Positions 16,271-24,983 of a stretch of DNA of 64,000 nucleotides are shown here, piece by piece. The stretch covers positions 58,248-122,247 of the forward strand of contig NZ_JAIMAV010000001.1 in NCBI RefSeq assembly GCF_023511815.1, given 5' to 3'. Numbering within the stretch: position 1 is the stretch's first letter; each line of letters starts with the position of its first letter. The stretch comes from Alicyclobacillus sp. (GTDB taxonomy: Bacteria; Bacillota; Bacilli; Alicyclobacillales; Alicyclobacillaceae). A model generated the notes under the pieces. That model was not told the DNA's origin. It was given only the letters and a program-made list of their open reading frames with translations, and did no database searches. The translations under genes and the position numbers were made by a program.

Positions 16271-17770
16271 TTGCAACTCGAGACGTTGATTCGCCCGTTG
16301 TTGAAACGGACGTGGATTCACAGGGCGGCGGTGGACATCACCGCCGTGACGGCGGACTCGCGCAGGGTGACGCCGGGGGCGCTGTTCATCGCCATCCGCG
16401 GCCACACGGTGGACGGACACGACTTCGCGGCGGAGGCGGTGGAACGGGGCGCCCGCGCGCTGTTGGTGGAGCGCCCGCTGCCGCTGGAGGTGCCGCAGGT
16501 GGTGGTGCCGGACACGCGCCTGGCGTCGGCCATCGTCGCGGACGTGTTCTTTGGACACCCGTCTCGGCGACTGCAGATGATCGGCGTGACGGGCACGAGC
16601 GGCAAGACGACGGTGACCCACCTGATTGAGCACATCCTCAACCGGGCCGGATACACGACCGGTCTGTACGGGACGGTCGGCAAGCGAATCGCGGGCGTCA
16701 CCGAGGAGGTCGTCAACACCACGCCGGAGGCGGTGGAGCTGCAGGAGGTCCTGCACGAGATGGTCACTCGGGGCTGCCGCTACGGCATCATGGAGGTCTC
16801 GTCCCACGCACTCGAACTCAGGCGGGTGGCGGGAACGCGCTACCACGTGGCGGTGTTCACCAACCTCTCGCAGGACCACCTGGATTTTCACGGGACGATG
16901 GAAGCGTACCGCGCCGCCAAGGGGAAACTGTTCTCACGGCTGGGCAACACCTATGGGGACGATCCCGTCAGCCAGCCGTACGCCGTGCTGAACGCGGACG
17001 ACCCGGCGAGCGCGTACATGGCGGAGCAGACCGTCGTGGAGTGCATCACGTACGGGGTGGACCGGCCGGCGGACGTCCGGGCCGTGGACGTGCAGGTGCG
17101 CCCGGACGGAGCGCGGTTTCGTGTGCAATCGTTCGCCGGGGAGGCCCTGGTGCGGATGGGCCTGACGGGGCGGTTCAACGTGTACAACGCCCTGGCGGCC
17201 CTCACGGTGGCGTTGATTGAGGGCATCCCGCTGGCCGACGCGGCGGCGGCCCTGGCGGACGCGCCGGGTGTGCCCGGGCGGTTGGAGCGCGTCGGGCAAG
17301 GGTTCCCGGTGACCGTGCTGGTGGACTACGCGCATAAGCCGGACAGCCTCGAGAAGGCGCTGGGCACCATCCGGGAGTTCTCCCCCGGCCGGCTGTGGTG
17401 CGTCGTTGGTTGCGGCGGGGACCGGGACCGGGGCAAGCGGCCGATGATGGCGCGCATCGCGGTGGATGGCGCCGACGAGGTGATCTTCACCAGCGACAAT
17501 CCGCGCACGGAGGATCCGGAGCGCATCCTCGACGAGATGGTCGCCGGCGTTCAGGGACGGCCCGGCTGGCGGCGGATCTCGGATCGGGAGCGGGCCATCC
17601 GGACGGCCATCGCCGAGGCGAGTCCGGGCGATGTCGTCCTCATCGCCGGCAAGGGCCACGAGACGTACCAGATCATCGGCCGGGAGAAGATTCACTTTGA
17701 TGATCGCGAGATTGCCCGCGCGGCACTGGCGGCGCGCTTTGGCGATACAACCGCGCGCGGGGAGGGCTGA
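16271..17770 (+). CDS. murE: UDP-N-acetylmuramoyl-tripeptide synthetase (meso-DAP adding)
   Basis: A 499-residue Mur ligase that adds the third stem-peptide residue to UDP-MurNAc-L-Ala-D-Glu using ATP. The P-loop is GVTGTSGKTT (about 105-115); DNPRTEDP carries the Asn-Pro-Arg signature that selects meso-diaminopimelate rather than lysine. The C-terminal GKGHETYQ is typical. The start is TTG at 16271, seven bases after GGAAGGAGG; no ATG or GTG in frame has a comparable site. murF does not follow, as in B. subtilis, where it is elsewhere. Confidence 0.95.
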   Translation: MQLETLIRPLLKRTWIHRAAVDITAVTADSRRVTPGALFIAIRGHTVDGHDFAAEAVERGARALLVERPLPLEVPQVVVPDTRLASAIVADVFFGHPSRRLQMIGVTGTSGKTTVTHLIEHILNRAGYTTGLYGTVGKRIAGVTEEVVNTTPEAVELQEVLHEMVTRGCRYGIMEVSSHALELRRVAGTRYHVAVFTNLSQDHLDFHGTMEAYRAAKGKLFSRLGNTYGDDPVSQPYAVLNADDPASAYMAEQTVVECITYGVDRPADVRAVDVQVRPDGARFRVQSFAGEALVRMGLTGRFNVYNALAALTVALIEGIPLADAAAALADAPGVPGRLERVGQGFPVTVLVDYAHKPDSLEKALGTIREFSPGRLWCVVGCGGDRDRGKRPMMARIAVDGADEVIFTSDNPRTEDPERILDEMVAGVQGRPGWRRISDRERAIRTAIAEASPGDVVLIAGKGHETYQIIGREKIHFDDREIARAALAARFGDTTARGEG

Positions 17771-17773
17771 CCG

Positions 17774-18745
17774 ATGGATCTGCAGGCGCTCCTGTTGACC
17801 GCCGCGGCGGCGCTGGCCATCTCGGTGCTTTTGGGACCCATCTGCATCCCGATTCTGCACCGGCTCAAGTTCGGCCAGCGCATTCGCGAAGAGGGCCCGA
17901 AGCATCACCAGACCAAGGCGGGGACGCCGACCATGGGCGGCGTGATGATCCTCGGCGCGGTGCTGTTGACGACGATGAAGTTCGCCGTCAACAGCGTGGA
18001 GATGGCGCTGTTGCTGCTGGCCATGGTCGCGTTCGGGGCCATCGGATTCATCGACGATTTCATCAAGGTCGTCAAGAAGCGCAACCTGGGGCTCACCCCG
18101 CGGCAGAAGCTCGGGTTGCAGGTGCTCGCCACCGCCGCGGTGTTCGGGGTACTGTGGTGGCACTGGGAGGGGACGGGTCAACCGTTCCAGGTGGCCGTCC
18201 CGTTCACGGATCTGGCCATTCCGCTCGGCGCCGCGTACGGGATCTTTTTGCTCCTGCTGTTTTTGGCGACGACCAACGCGGTGAATCTGACGGACGGGTT
18301 GGACGGGCTTCTGTCCGGCACGGCCGCCATGGTCTTTGCCGCCTATGCCCTGTACGCCCTGTGGCACACGGAGTACGATGTGTCGCTGTTCTGCGCGGCG
18401 ATGTTCGGCGCCCTGCTCGGATTTCTGGTGTTCAACCGGCATCCGGCGAAGGTGTTCATGGGCGACACCGGGTCGCTGGGCATCGGCGGGGCGCTGGCGA
18501 TGGTTGCGGTCCTGACGCACAGCGAGCTCGGGCTGATTCTGATGGGCCTGGTGTTCGTCGTCGAGACGCTCTCGGTGATCATCCAGGTGTTCTCGTTCCA
18601 GGTGTTCGGCCGCCGGGTGTTTCGCATGAGCCCGCTGCACCACCACTTCGAACTGGCCGGATGGTCGGAGTGGGAAGTGGTGCTCGGTTTCTGGCTGGCC
18701 TCGTTTTTGTGCGCCTTCGGCGGCCTGGCGCTGCTGACGCGTTGA
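17774..18745 (+). CDS. mraY: Phospho-N-acetylmuramoyl-pentapeptide-transferase
   Basis: A 323-residue polytopic membrane enzyme that transfers phospho-MurNAc-pentapeptide to undecaprenyl phosphate, forming lipid I. It shows about ten hydrophobic segments, the cytoplasmic motif KFGQRIREEGPKHHQTKAGTP, DDFIK, the catalytic NLTDGLDGLL and the C-terminal SPLHHHFE. It starts three bases after the murE stop, with GAGGG within the murE 3' end. Confidence 0.97.
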   Translation: MDLQALLLTAAAALAISVLLGPICIPILHRLKFGQRIREEGPKHHQTKAGTPTMGGVMILGAVLLTTMKFAVNSVEMALLLLAMVAFGAIGFIDDFIKVVKKRNLGLTPRQKLGLQVLATAAVFGVLWWHWEGTGQPFQVAVPFTDLAIPLGAAYGIFLLLLFLATTNAVNLTDGLDGLLSGTAAMVFAAYALYALWHTEYDVSLFCAAMFGALLGFLVFNRHPAKVFMGDTGSLGIGGALAMVAVLTHSELGLILMGLVFVVETLSVIIQVFSFQVFGRRVFRMSPLHHHFELAGWSEWEVVLGFWLASFLCAFGGLALLTR

Positions 18746-18767
18746 CAGCACGTGAGGGGGACGGAAG

Positions 18768-20123
18768 ATGGAACTTGCGGGAAAACGGGTGTTGGTGGTG
18801 GGATTGGCGCGCAGCGGCGAGGCCGTGGCGCGCCTTTTGTTGCGGCACGGATGCCGTGTGACGGTGAACGACGGGCGAGAGGAGAAACCCGAGGAGCCAC
18901 AGGCTTCGGCGCTGCGGGCGCTGGGCGCGCCGGTGGTCTTCGGGGGCCACCCGCTCCAGCTGCTCGATGACAGGCCCGATTTCATCGTGAAGAACCCGGG
19001 CATTCCGTACCAGATCCCGTTGTTGCAGGAGGCCGCCCGGCGAGGGATTCCCATCTACACCGAGATTGAGGTGGCATCGTGGTTGACCCGGGCGCCGCTG
19101 GTGGCGATCACCGGATCGAACGGCAAGACGACGACCACCACGTTGGTCGGAGAGATGCTCGCACAGGCGGGTCTGACGCCGGTGGTGGCCGGCAACATCG
19201 GACGGGTGTTCGCCGGGGTCGTCGAGACGGTTGCGCCGGATCAACCGGTGGTGCTCGAGGTGTCGAGCTTTCAGCTGGCCGGTGTGGAGACGTTTCGGCC
19301 CCGGGTCGGCGCGCTCCTCAATCTGTTCCCCGCCCACCTGGACTATCACGGGTCCTTCGAGGCGTACGCGGACGCGAAGTGGCGGCTGTTTCGCAACATG
19401 GCGGGCGATGACGTCGCCGTTCTCAACATGGACCAGCAGCTGCTGCGCGAGCGGGCCAAGACGCTCCGCTGCAAGGTCGCCTGGTTCAGCCGCCGGGAGC
19501 CGGTGCCGGAGGGGGCGTGCCTCGAGGATGGACAGGTGGTGCTGTACCGGGAGGGTCAGCGCCTTCCCGTGCTGCCGGTGGACGCCATCGCGCTGCCCGG
19601 CGAGCACAACCTGGAGAACGCCCTGGCGGCCTGCGCCATCGCCGTCGCGGCGGGCGGGACGCCGCAGGCGTGCGCCCAGGTGCTGATGCGCTTTCGCGGT
19701 GTCGAGCACCGGCTCGAGTTCGTCCGCGACGTCGGCGGGGTGGCCTATTACAACGACTCGAAATCCACCAATCCGACGGCGGCGCTGCAGGCCCTCCGGG
19801 CGTTCGAGGGCGGCATCGTGTGGATCGCCGGGGGGCTGGACCGGGGGGATGACTTCTCTCCGTTGGTGCCGGAGGTGCAGCGCCGGGTGAAGGCGGCGGT
19901 GGTCCTCGGGCAGACGGCCCAGAAGCTGGCCACCGTCTGCCGAGCGGCGGGGGTGCGGCGGGTGGAGCCGGTGCAGACCCTGGACGAGGCGGTCTCAGCC
20001 GCAAGGCGCCTGGCGGAACCGGGCGACGTGGTGCTTCTGTCCCCGTCGTGCGCCAGTTGGGACATGTTCACGTCCTTTGAGGAGCGCGGGCGTATCTTCA
20101 AAGAAGCCGTGCATAGATTATAA
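18768..20123 (+). CDS. murD: UDP-N-acetylmuramoylalanine-D-glutamate ligase
   Basis: A 451-residue Mur ligase adding D-glutamate to UDP-MurNAc-L-Ala. N-terminal Rossmann-like domain (VLVVGLARSGEAVARLL), P-loop TGSNGKTTTTTL (about 116-127), the central ligase motif EVSSFQL, and C-terminal NDSKSTNP. Length is typical. The ATG at 18768 has GTGAGGGGGACGG upstream. A candidate promoter for spoVE lies in its last codons. Confidence 0.97.
   Translation: MELAGKRVLVVGLARSGEAVARLLLRHGCRVTVNDGREEKPEEPQASALRALGAPVVFGGHPLQLLDDRPDFIVKNPGIPYQIPLLQEAARRGIPIYTEIEVASWLTRAPLVAITGSNGKTTTTTLVGEMLAQAGLTPVVAGNIGRVFAGVVETVAPDQPVVLEVSSFQLAGVETFRPRVGALLNLFPAHLDYHGSFEAYADAKWRLFRNMAGDDVAVLNMDQQLLRERAKTLRCKVAWFSRREPVPEGACLEDGQVVLYREGQRLPVLPVDAIALPGEHNLENALAACAIAVAAGGTPQACAQVLMRFRGVEHRLEFVRDVGGVAYYNDSKSTNPTAALQALRAFEGGIVWIAGGLDRGDDFSPLVPEVQRRVKAAVVLGQTAQKLATVCRAAGVRRVEPVQTLDEAVSAARRLAEPGDVVLLSPSCASWDMFTSFEERGRIFKEAVHRL
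20092..20119 (+). promoter_or_regulatory. Candidate sigma-E (mother-cell) promoter of spoVE
   Basis: GTATCTT (20092-20098), 13 bases, CATAGATT (20112-20119), inside the murD 3' end. It differs from the sigma-E consensus (KMATATT, CATACANT) at two -35 positions and one -10 position. In B. subtilis spoVE has a sigma-E promoter at the corresponding place. The same bases could instead be read as a sigma-A promoter (TTCAAA, 16 bases, TATAAC at 20119-20124). Confidence 0.45.
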
Positions 20124-20140
20124 CGAGTTGTCCATCGAAC

Positions 20141-20174
20141 GGACGGGCAGGGCCTCACCGGCCTTCGCCCGTCC
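20141..20174 (+). other. Stable hairpin in the murD-spoVE gap
   Basis: GGACGGGC (20141-20148) pairs perfectly with GCCCGTCC (20167-20174) and encloses a GGCC/GGCC inner stem. No T-run follows, so it is probably not a simple terminator; it lies in the leader of the candidate spoVE transcript, 38 bases before the start codon. Confidence 0.5.
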
Positions 20175-20212
20175 GACGGGGGCGACCGGCTTCGTTGGGG
20201 AGGTGTCCGCGC

Positions 20213-21322
20213 TTGCAGCGAACCTGGACAAAGCTCGACTGGGTCATGGTGGCCGTCACCCTCGCGCTCCTCGGCATCGGCCTCGTCATGGTGCACAGCG
20301 CCAGCTCCGTGATCTCCGCGCAGAAATTCCACGACGCGTACTTTTACGCCAAGCGCCAGCTCCTGTGGGCCGGCCTGGGCCTGTGCTTCATGTTCCTCCT
20401 GTCCAACCACGACTATCACCAACTGCGCCGCTTTGCCCCGCACATCGCCATCGCCAGTTTTGTGTTTCTCGCCGTCGTGCTCATCCCGGGGATCGGCCAG
20501 ATCCGCGGCGGGTCGCGGGCGTGGCTCGGCATCGGCACCTTTGGCATTCAGCCGTCGGAGTTCGCGAAGTTGGGGCTGATCATCTTTCTGGCGCATCATC
20601 TGGCGGACGCGCGGGATCGCATGCAGAGCCTGTGGCGCGGCTTTCTTCCGCCACTTTTGCTTGCGTTCACGGCCGTCGGGCTGATCATGCTGGAGCCGGA
20701 CCTGGGGCAGAGCGTCGTCATCATGGGGACGACCGTCATCCTCCTGTTCGCCGCCGGCGCGCGCGTCGCGCATCTGGCCGGACTCGTGGGCGTTGGGCTG
20801 ATTGGCTTCGCGGGATTGGTGGCCGCGGCCCCGTACCGCGTCAACCGCATTCTGGCGTTTCTCGATCCGTGGCAGGACCCGTTGGGCAACGGCTATCAGG
20901 TCATTCAGTCGCTGTACGCCCTGGGTTCGGGGGGCCTCGTCGGACTGGGCCTCGGCAACAGCCATCAGAAGTTCCTCTACCTCCCGGAACCCCAGACGGA
21001 CTTCGTCTTCGCCATCCTCGGCGAGGAGCTGGGATTCATCGGGTGCGCCGCCGTGCTGGCGCTGTTCGCGGTGTTGGTGTGGCGCGGGTTTCGCACCGCG
21101 ATGTTCGCGCCCGACGATTTCGGGGCGCTGTTGGCCGCGGGCATCACCGGGATGATCGCCGTGCAGGTGCTGATCAACGTCGGCGTCGTCACCGGGTCCA
21201 TCCCGGCCACCGGGATCACCCTGCCGTTCATCAGTTTCGGCGGCTCCTCCCTGACCCTCATGCTGACCGGCGTCGGCATTCTGCTCAACATCTCCCGCCA
21301 GACCGCGTACCGGGTCGCCTGA
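20213..21322 (+). CDS. spoVE: SEDS-family peptidoglycan polymerase SpoVE/FtsW
   Basis: A 369-residue polytopic glycosyltransferase polymerising lipid II. It begins RTWTKLDW with a first membrane helix, has about ten hydrophobic segments and the SEDS signatures QPSEFAKLGLI and LPEPQTDFVFAILGEELGF, plus the C-terminal GITLPFISFGGSS. SEDS proteins pair with class B PBPs; the dcw position is that of B. subtilis spoVE, which works with SpoVD on the cortex, but without a second copy in view it could also be the vegetative FtsW. The TTG at 20213 is seven bases after GGGGAGGTG; a TTG at 20195 has no site. Confidence 0.88.
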   Translation: MQRTWTKLDWVMVAVTLALLGIGLVMVHSASSVISAQKFHDAYFYAKRQLLWAGLGLCFMFLLSNHDYHQLRRFAPHIAIASFVFLAVVLIPGIGQIRGGSRAWLGIGTFGIQPSEFAKLGLIIFLAHHLADARDRMQSLWRGFLPPLLLAFTAVGLIMLEPDLGQSVVIMGTTVILLFAAGARVAHLAGLVGVGLIGFAGLVAAAPYRVNRILAFLDPWQDPLGNGYQVIQSLYALGSGGLVGLGLGNSHQKFLYLPEPQTDFVFAILGEELGFIGCAAVLALFAVLVWRGFRTAMFAPDDFGALLAAGITGMIAVQVLINVGVVTGSIPATGITLPFISFGGSSLTLMLTGVGILLNISRQTAYRVA

Positions 21323-21375
21323 CAGGCGTTCGCTCTGCTATCATGAGGGGCGAATGAACACGGCGAGGTGAGGAT

Positions 21376-22491
21376 ATGCGCGTGGTCTTGACGGGCGGCG
21401 GGACGGGCGGACACATCTACCCGGCCATCGCCCTGTGGCGGCGCATGGTCAAAGAACTCGGCGCTCTCGAGGTGCTGTACATCGGATCGGAACGGGGGCT
21501 CGAGCGGGACATCGTAACCCGCGAAGGGCTCCCGTTTACCGCCATTCCGGCCGCCGGCTTGAAGCGGTCGCTGAGCCCGGCCGCGCTCAGGACGTTCGTC
21601 ACCACCCTGCGCGGATATCGGAGGGCGCGGCGGATTCTTCGCCGGTTTCGGCCGGACGTGGTGGTCGGCACGGGCGGATACGTCACGCTGCCGGTGGTGT
21701 TCGCCGCCAGCCGCGCCGGGATTCCGGCCGTGGTGTGGGAGGGCAACGCGCGCCCCGGGCTGACCAACCAGCTGTGCGCCAGGCGGGCGCACGCCGTGGC
21801 GGTGTCGTTTCCGGACAGCGAGCGGTGGTTTCCGCGCGCGAGGCGGGTGGTCGTCACCGGCAATCCGCGCGCCAGCGAGGTCCTCGATGTCAGCGACGAA
21901 CGGGTGCAATCCGCCCGCCGGGAGTACCGCCTCGACCCGGCCCGGCGGCTGGTGGTGTGTTTCGCCGGCAGCCGGGGGGCGGAGACGGTCAACCGGGTGA
22001 TCACCGGGCTCATCCCGCGATTCGCACAGCGACCGACCTGGCAACTCCTTTACGTCACCGGCGGCGCCCACTATGACGAGGTGTCCGAGGAGATTCGGAG
22101 ATCGCACGAGGCGGTGCCCGACAACGTGCGGGTGGTGCCATTCATTCACGACATGCCGCCGGTGCTGCGCCAGGCATCCGTCGTCATCACCCGGGCCGGA
22201 AGCGCCACCCTCGCGGAGATCTGCGCGCTGGGACTCGCCTCCATCCTCATTCCGTCTCCGTACGTCACCGCCAATCACCAGGAGGAGAACGCCATGCGGT
22301 TGGCGGAGCGCGGGGCGGCGCTGGTGATCCGCGAGCGCGAGCTGACGCCGGATGGACTGTGGGCGGCGCTCGGGCGCGTCCTCGATGGCGGGGAGGGCGT
22401 GCGCATGCGCGACGCGGCGCGGGCGATGGCGACCCCGCGCGCGGTGGAGGATCTGTTTCAATTGGTGATGGACGCCGCCCGGCACCGCTGA
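21376..22491 (+). CDS. murG: UDP-N-acetylglucosamine-N-acetylmuramyl-(pentapeptide) pyrophosphoryl-undecaprenol transferase
   Basis: A 371-residue GT-B glycosyltransferase that adds GlcNAc to lipid I, giving lipid II at the inner membrane face. N-terminal glycine loop TGGGTGGHIYPA (about 6-17), the second loop VVGTGGYVTLP, and the C-terminal donor-site run ITRAGSATLAEI and SPYVTANHQEENA. The ATG at 21376 follows CGAGGTGAGG. The 203-base gap after it, before murB, contains a CCCCC/GGGGG hairpin (22610-22623) but no gene or promoter I can defend. Confidence 0.97.
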   Translation: MRVVLTGGGTGGHIYPAIALWRRMVKELGALEVLYIGSERGLERDIVTREGLPFTAIPAAGLKRSLSPAALRTFVTTLRGYRRARRILRRFRPDVVVGTGGYVTLPVVFAASRAGIPAVVWEGNARPGLTNQLCARRAHAVAVSFPDSERWFPRARRVVVTGNPRASEVLDVSDERVQSARREYRLDPARRLVVCFAGSRGAETVNRVITGLIPRFAQRPTWQLLYVTGGAHYDEVSEEIRRSHEAVPDNVRVVPFIHDMPPVLRQASVVITRAGSATLAEICALGLASILIPSPYVTANHQEENAMRLAERGAALVIRERELTPDGLWAALGRVLDGGEGVRMRDAARAMATPRAVEDLFQLVMDAARHR

Positions 22492-22694
22492 CGGTGGGGC
22501 GCGCGGCGAAGTTCCCGGACCGGATGCGGGGCGCGGATGCGATGATCTTTGGGGCGAGGGCGGGCCGCCCCCGTCGCGCGCGGATTTGGACATGCCCGCT
22601 TCCCATGCACCCCCGGGCGGGGGGCTCCATAAGATGCCGTACGGACCTGGGGTGGGCTGGGGCCCCCCGGGCACGGGCCAACGGAGGGATGGCA

Positions 22695-23618
22695 ATGCCT
22701 GCACCGATGACACCTGTGGACGTCAGACCGTTCGGCCTGACCGATGTGAGATGGAACGAACCGATGGCGCCGTACACCACCTGGCGCATCGGCGGGCCGG
22801 CCGATGTGATGGTCGTCCCGCACAACCTGGAGGAGTTACGGGGGGCCATGCGGTTCGCGAAAGCGCACGGCCTGCCGTGGACGGTCATCGGCCGCGGTTC
22901 CAACGTGCTGGTGCAAGACGGGGGCATCCGCGGCATGGTGATCTGGATGCACGACCAGTTCGCCGAGGTACGGGTGGAGGACGGGCTGCTGCGAGCGCAG
23001 GCCGGGCGGTCCTTCGTGTCCGCCGCGCACATCGCCATCCGGCACAACCTGTCGGGACTCGAGTTCGCCACGGGCATCCCCGGTTCGGTGGGCGGCGCGG
23101 TGATGATGAACGCCGGCGCGCACGGCGGCGAGGTGAAGGATGTTTTGGCCTGGGCGGACGTGATGGATGAGGACGGCCGCCTGACCCGGCTGTCCAACCG
23201 CGACCTTCAATTCTCGTACCGCTACAGCTGTTTGAAGGACGCGCCGAAGGTGGTCGTGGAGGCGGCGTTCGCGCTCTCGCCCGGAGACGGGCAGGAGATG
23301 GTGCGGCGCGTTCGCCAGTGGTCCCTGCGCCGCTCGAGCACGCAGCCGCTGTCCCTCCCGAGCTGCGGGTCCGTGTTCCGCAACCCTCCCGGCACGCACG
23401 CCGCGCGTTTGATTGAGGCGGCCGGCCTGAAGGGATTGCGCCGCGGGATGGCCCAGATCAGCGAGAAGCACGCCAATTTCATCGTCAACCTCGGCGGCGC
23501 ACGCGCCGAGGATGTGCTGTGGTTGATCCGCCACGCCCAGGAAACCGTCCAGAAGCAATTCCATGTGACATTGGAGACTGAGGTGAGGATCCTGGGGGAT
23601 ACCGCCTCAGGGAGGTGA
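22695..23618 (+). CDS. murB: UDP-N-acetylenolpyruvoylglucosamine reductase
   Basis: A 307-residue FAD enzyme reducing the enolpyruvyl group to make UDP-MurNAc. It has the FAD-domain start TTWRIGGPADVMV, GRGSNVLVQDGG, GIPGSVGGAVMMNAGA, and the type II C-terminal proton-donor segment SCGSVFRNP, with Ser-Cys-Gly-Ser. The ATG at 22695 lies six bases after GGAGGG; the in-frame ATG at 22689 abuts that site. Its stop overlaps the ribosome site of murA. Confidence 0.96.
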   Translation: MPAPMTPVDVRPFGLTDVRWNEPMAPYTTWRIGGPADVMVVPHNLEELRGAMRFAKAHGLPWTVIGRGSNVLVQDGGIRGMVIWMHDQFAEVRVEDGLLRAQAGRSFVSAAHIAIRHNLSGLEFATGIPGSVGGAVMMNAGAHGGEVKDVLAWADVMDEDGRLTRLSNRDLQFSYRYSCLKDAPKVVVEAAFALSPGDGQEMVRRVRQWSLRRSSTQPLSLPSCGSVFRNPPGTHAARLIEAAGLKGLRRGMAQISEKHANFIVNLGGARAEDVLWLIRHAQETVQKQFHVTLETEVRILGDTASGR

Positions 23619-23623
23619 TGGGT

Positions 23624-24871
23624 GTGGAGGCCTTCGAGATTCACGGCGGAAAATCGCTCCACGGCGAGACAGCGGTGTACGGAGCGAAGAACGCGGTGCT
23701 TCCGATCCTGGCCGCGACGGTGATGGTGGAGGATACCTGCGTGCTCGAAGGCGTGCCGGAGCTCGAGGACGTCCGCGTCATGGTGGAGATCCTGACCACG
23801 CTCGGCGCGCGGGTCACCCGCGCGGGCGACCGGATTGAGGTGGACGCCGCGCCGATTCGAAAGACGGACGTGCCCCCCGAGTTGATGCGCCGGATGCGCT
23901 CCTCGGTGTTTCTGATGGGGCCGTTGCTCGGCCGCTTCGGGGAGGTGCGGGTGTCGAAGCCGGGCGGATGCGTGATCGGCCAGCGCCCGATTGACTTTCA
24001 CCTGCGCGGCATGCGCGCCTTGGGCGCGACCATTGACGAAAAGCACGGCTTCATCCGCTGCACCGCAAACCGCCTGTACGGCACGCAGATCACCCTCGAT
24101 TTTCCGAGCGTGGGCGCGACGGAGAACCTGATCATGGCGGCGGTGCTGGCGGACGGGGTGACCGTGATTGAAAACGCGGCCCGCGAACCGGAGATTGTCG
24201 ATCTCGCCCGCTTCCTGAACCGCTGCGGCGCGCAGGTCGAGGGGGCGGGCGAGAGCCGGGTGGTGGTCACCGGCGTCCACCGTCTGCACGGGACGTCGCA
24301 TCGCGTGATCCCGGACCGCATCGTCGCCGGAACCATGCTCATCGCGGCGGTGGCGACGCGCGGGCGGGTGACGGTCACCGGTGCGGAACCGCAGCATCTG
24401 GGCGCCCTCATCGGCAAGCTCCGGGAAATGGGTGCCCGCGTCGAACTCGACCATGATATAATCACCGTTGAATGTTCCCGGACCCCGCAGGCGGTGGACA
24501 TCCGGACGGCGCCGTACCCCGGTTTTCCGACCGATCTGCAGGCGCCGATGATGGCGTTGCTGACCACGGCCGAGGGGACCAGCGTCATCCGGGAGAGCGT
24601 GTTTGAGGCGCGCTACAAGCATGTCAACGAGCTGATGCGCATGGGCGCGGACATCTCCGTCGACCTGCGGACCGCGGTGGTGCGCGGGGTGCCCCGGCTG
24701 TCGGGGGCCCTGGTGGAAGCGACCGACCTGCGCGGCGGGGCGGCGCTGATTGTCGCAGGGTTGGCGGCGGAGGGCTTCACCCGTGTGGAGGGGTTGCATC
24801 ACATCGACAGAGGCTATCAACAGATAGACGTTTATCTGCGAGATCTGGGAGCCGACGTCATCCGCGTGTGA
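23624..24871 (+). CDS. murA: UDP-N-acetylglucosamine 1-carboxyvinyltransferase
   Basis: A 415-residue EPSP-synthase-fold enzyme that transfers enolpyruvate from PEP to UDP-GlcNAc, the committed step of peptidoglycan synthesis and the fosfomycin target. It shows GAKNAVLP near the N-terminus, the active-site loop around PGGCVIGQRPIDFHL (the fosfomycin-binding Cys), and TENLIMAAVL. The GTG at 23624 follows GGAGG by eight bases and gives MEAFEIHGGKSL; earlier in-frame codons (23615, 23618) overlap the ribosome site. B. subtilis keeps both murA copies elsewhere. Confidence 0.96.
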   Translation: MEAFEIHGGKSLHGETAVYGAKNAVLPILAATVMVEDTCVLEGVPELEDVRVMVEILTTLGARVTRAGDRIEVDAAPIRKTDVPPELMRRMRSSVFLMGPLLGRFGEVRVSKPGGCVIGQRPIDFHLRGMRALGATIDEKHGFIRCTANRLYGTQITLDFPSVGATENLIMAAVLADGVTVIENAAREPEIVDLARFLNRCGAQVEGAGESRVVVTGVHRLHGTSHRVIPDRIVAGTMLIAAVATRGRVTVTGAEPQHLGALIGKLREMGARVELDHDIITVECSRTPQAVDIRTAPYPGFPTDLQAPMMALLTTAEGTSVIRESVFEARYKHVNELMRMGADISVDLRTAVVRGVPRLSGALVEATDLRGGAALIVAGLAAEGFTRVEGLHHIDRGYQQIDVYLRDLGADVIRV

Positions 24872-24983
24872 GGGCCGGTGTCATCCGGCCGCTTTCGGTG
24901 GTCTGAGGCGGTGGGGGTGCCCGCCGCCTTCTTGCACCCCTGACGCGCCGCGTGGATGCCGGTGGCCGGGGGAGGGACAAGCC
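24872..24983 (+). other. murA-divIB gap with two small hairpins
   Basis: GGCCGG/CCGGCC (24873-24890) followed by GCTTTCG could be a weak terminator after murA. A second stem, GGGGTGC/GCACCCC (24914-24940), follows. I see no clear promoter for divIB. Confidence 0.35.

Noticed and set aside
21322..21375. Promoter before murG (CTGACA, TATCAT)
   Set aside because: The hexamers are separated by only 14 bases, too short for sigma-A.
22492..22694. Gene or promoter in the murG-murB gap
   Set aside because: Only short GC-rich frames and a CCCCC/GGGGG hairpin are present. TTGGAC (22586) and TAAGAT (22630) are not at promoter spacing.
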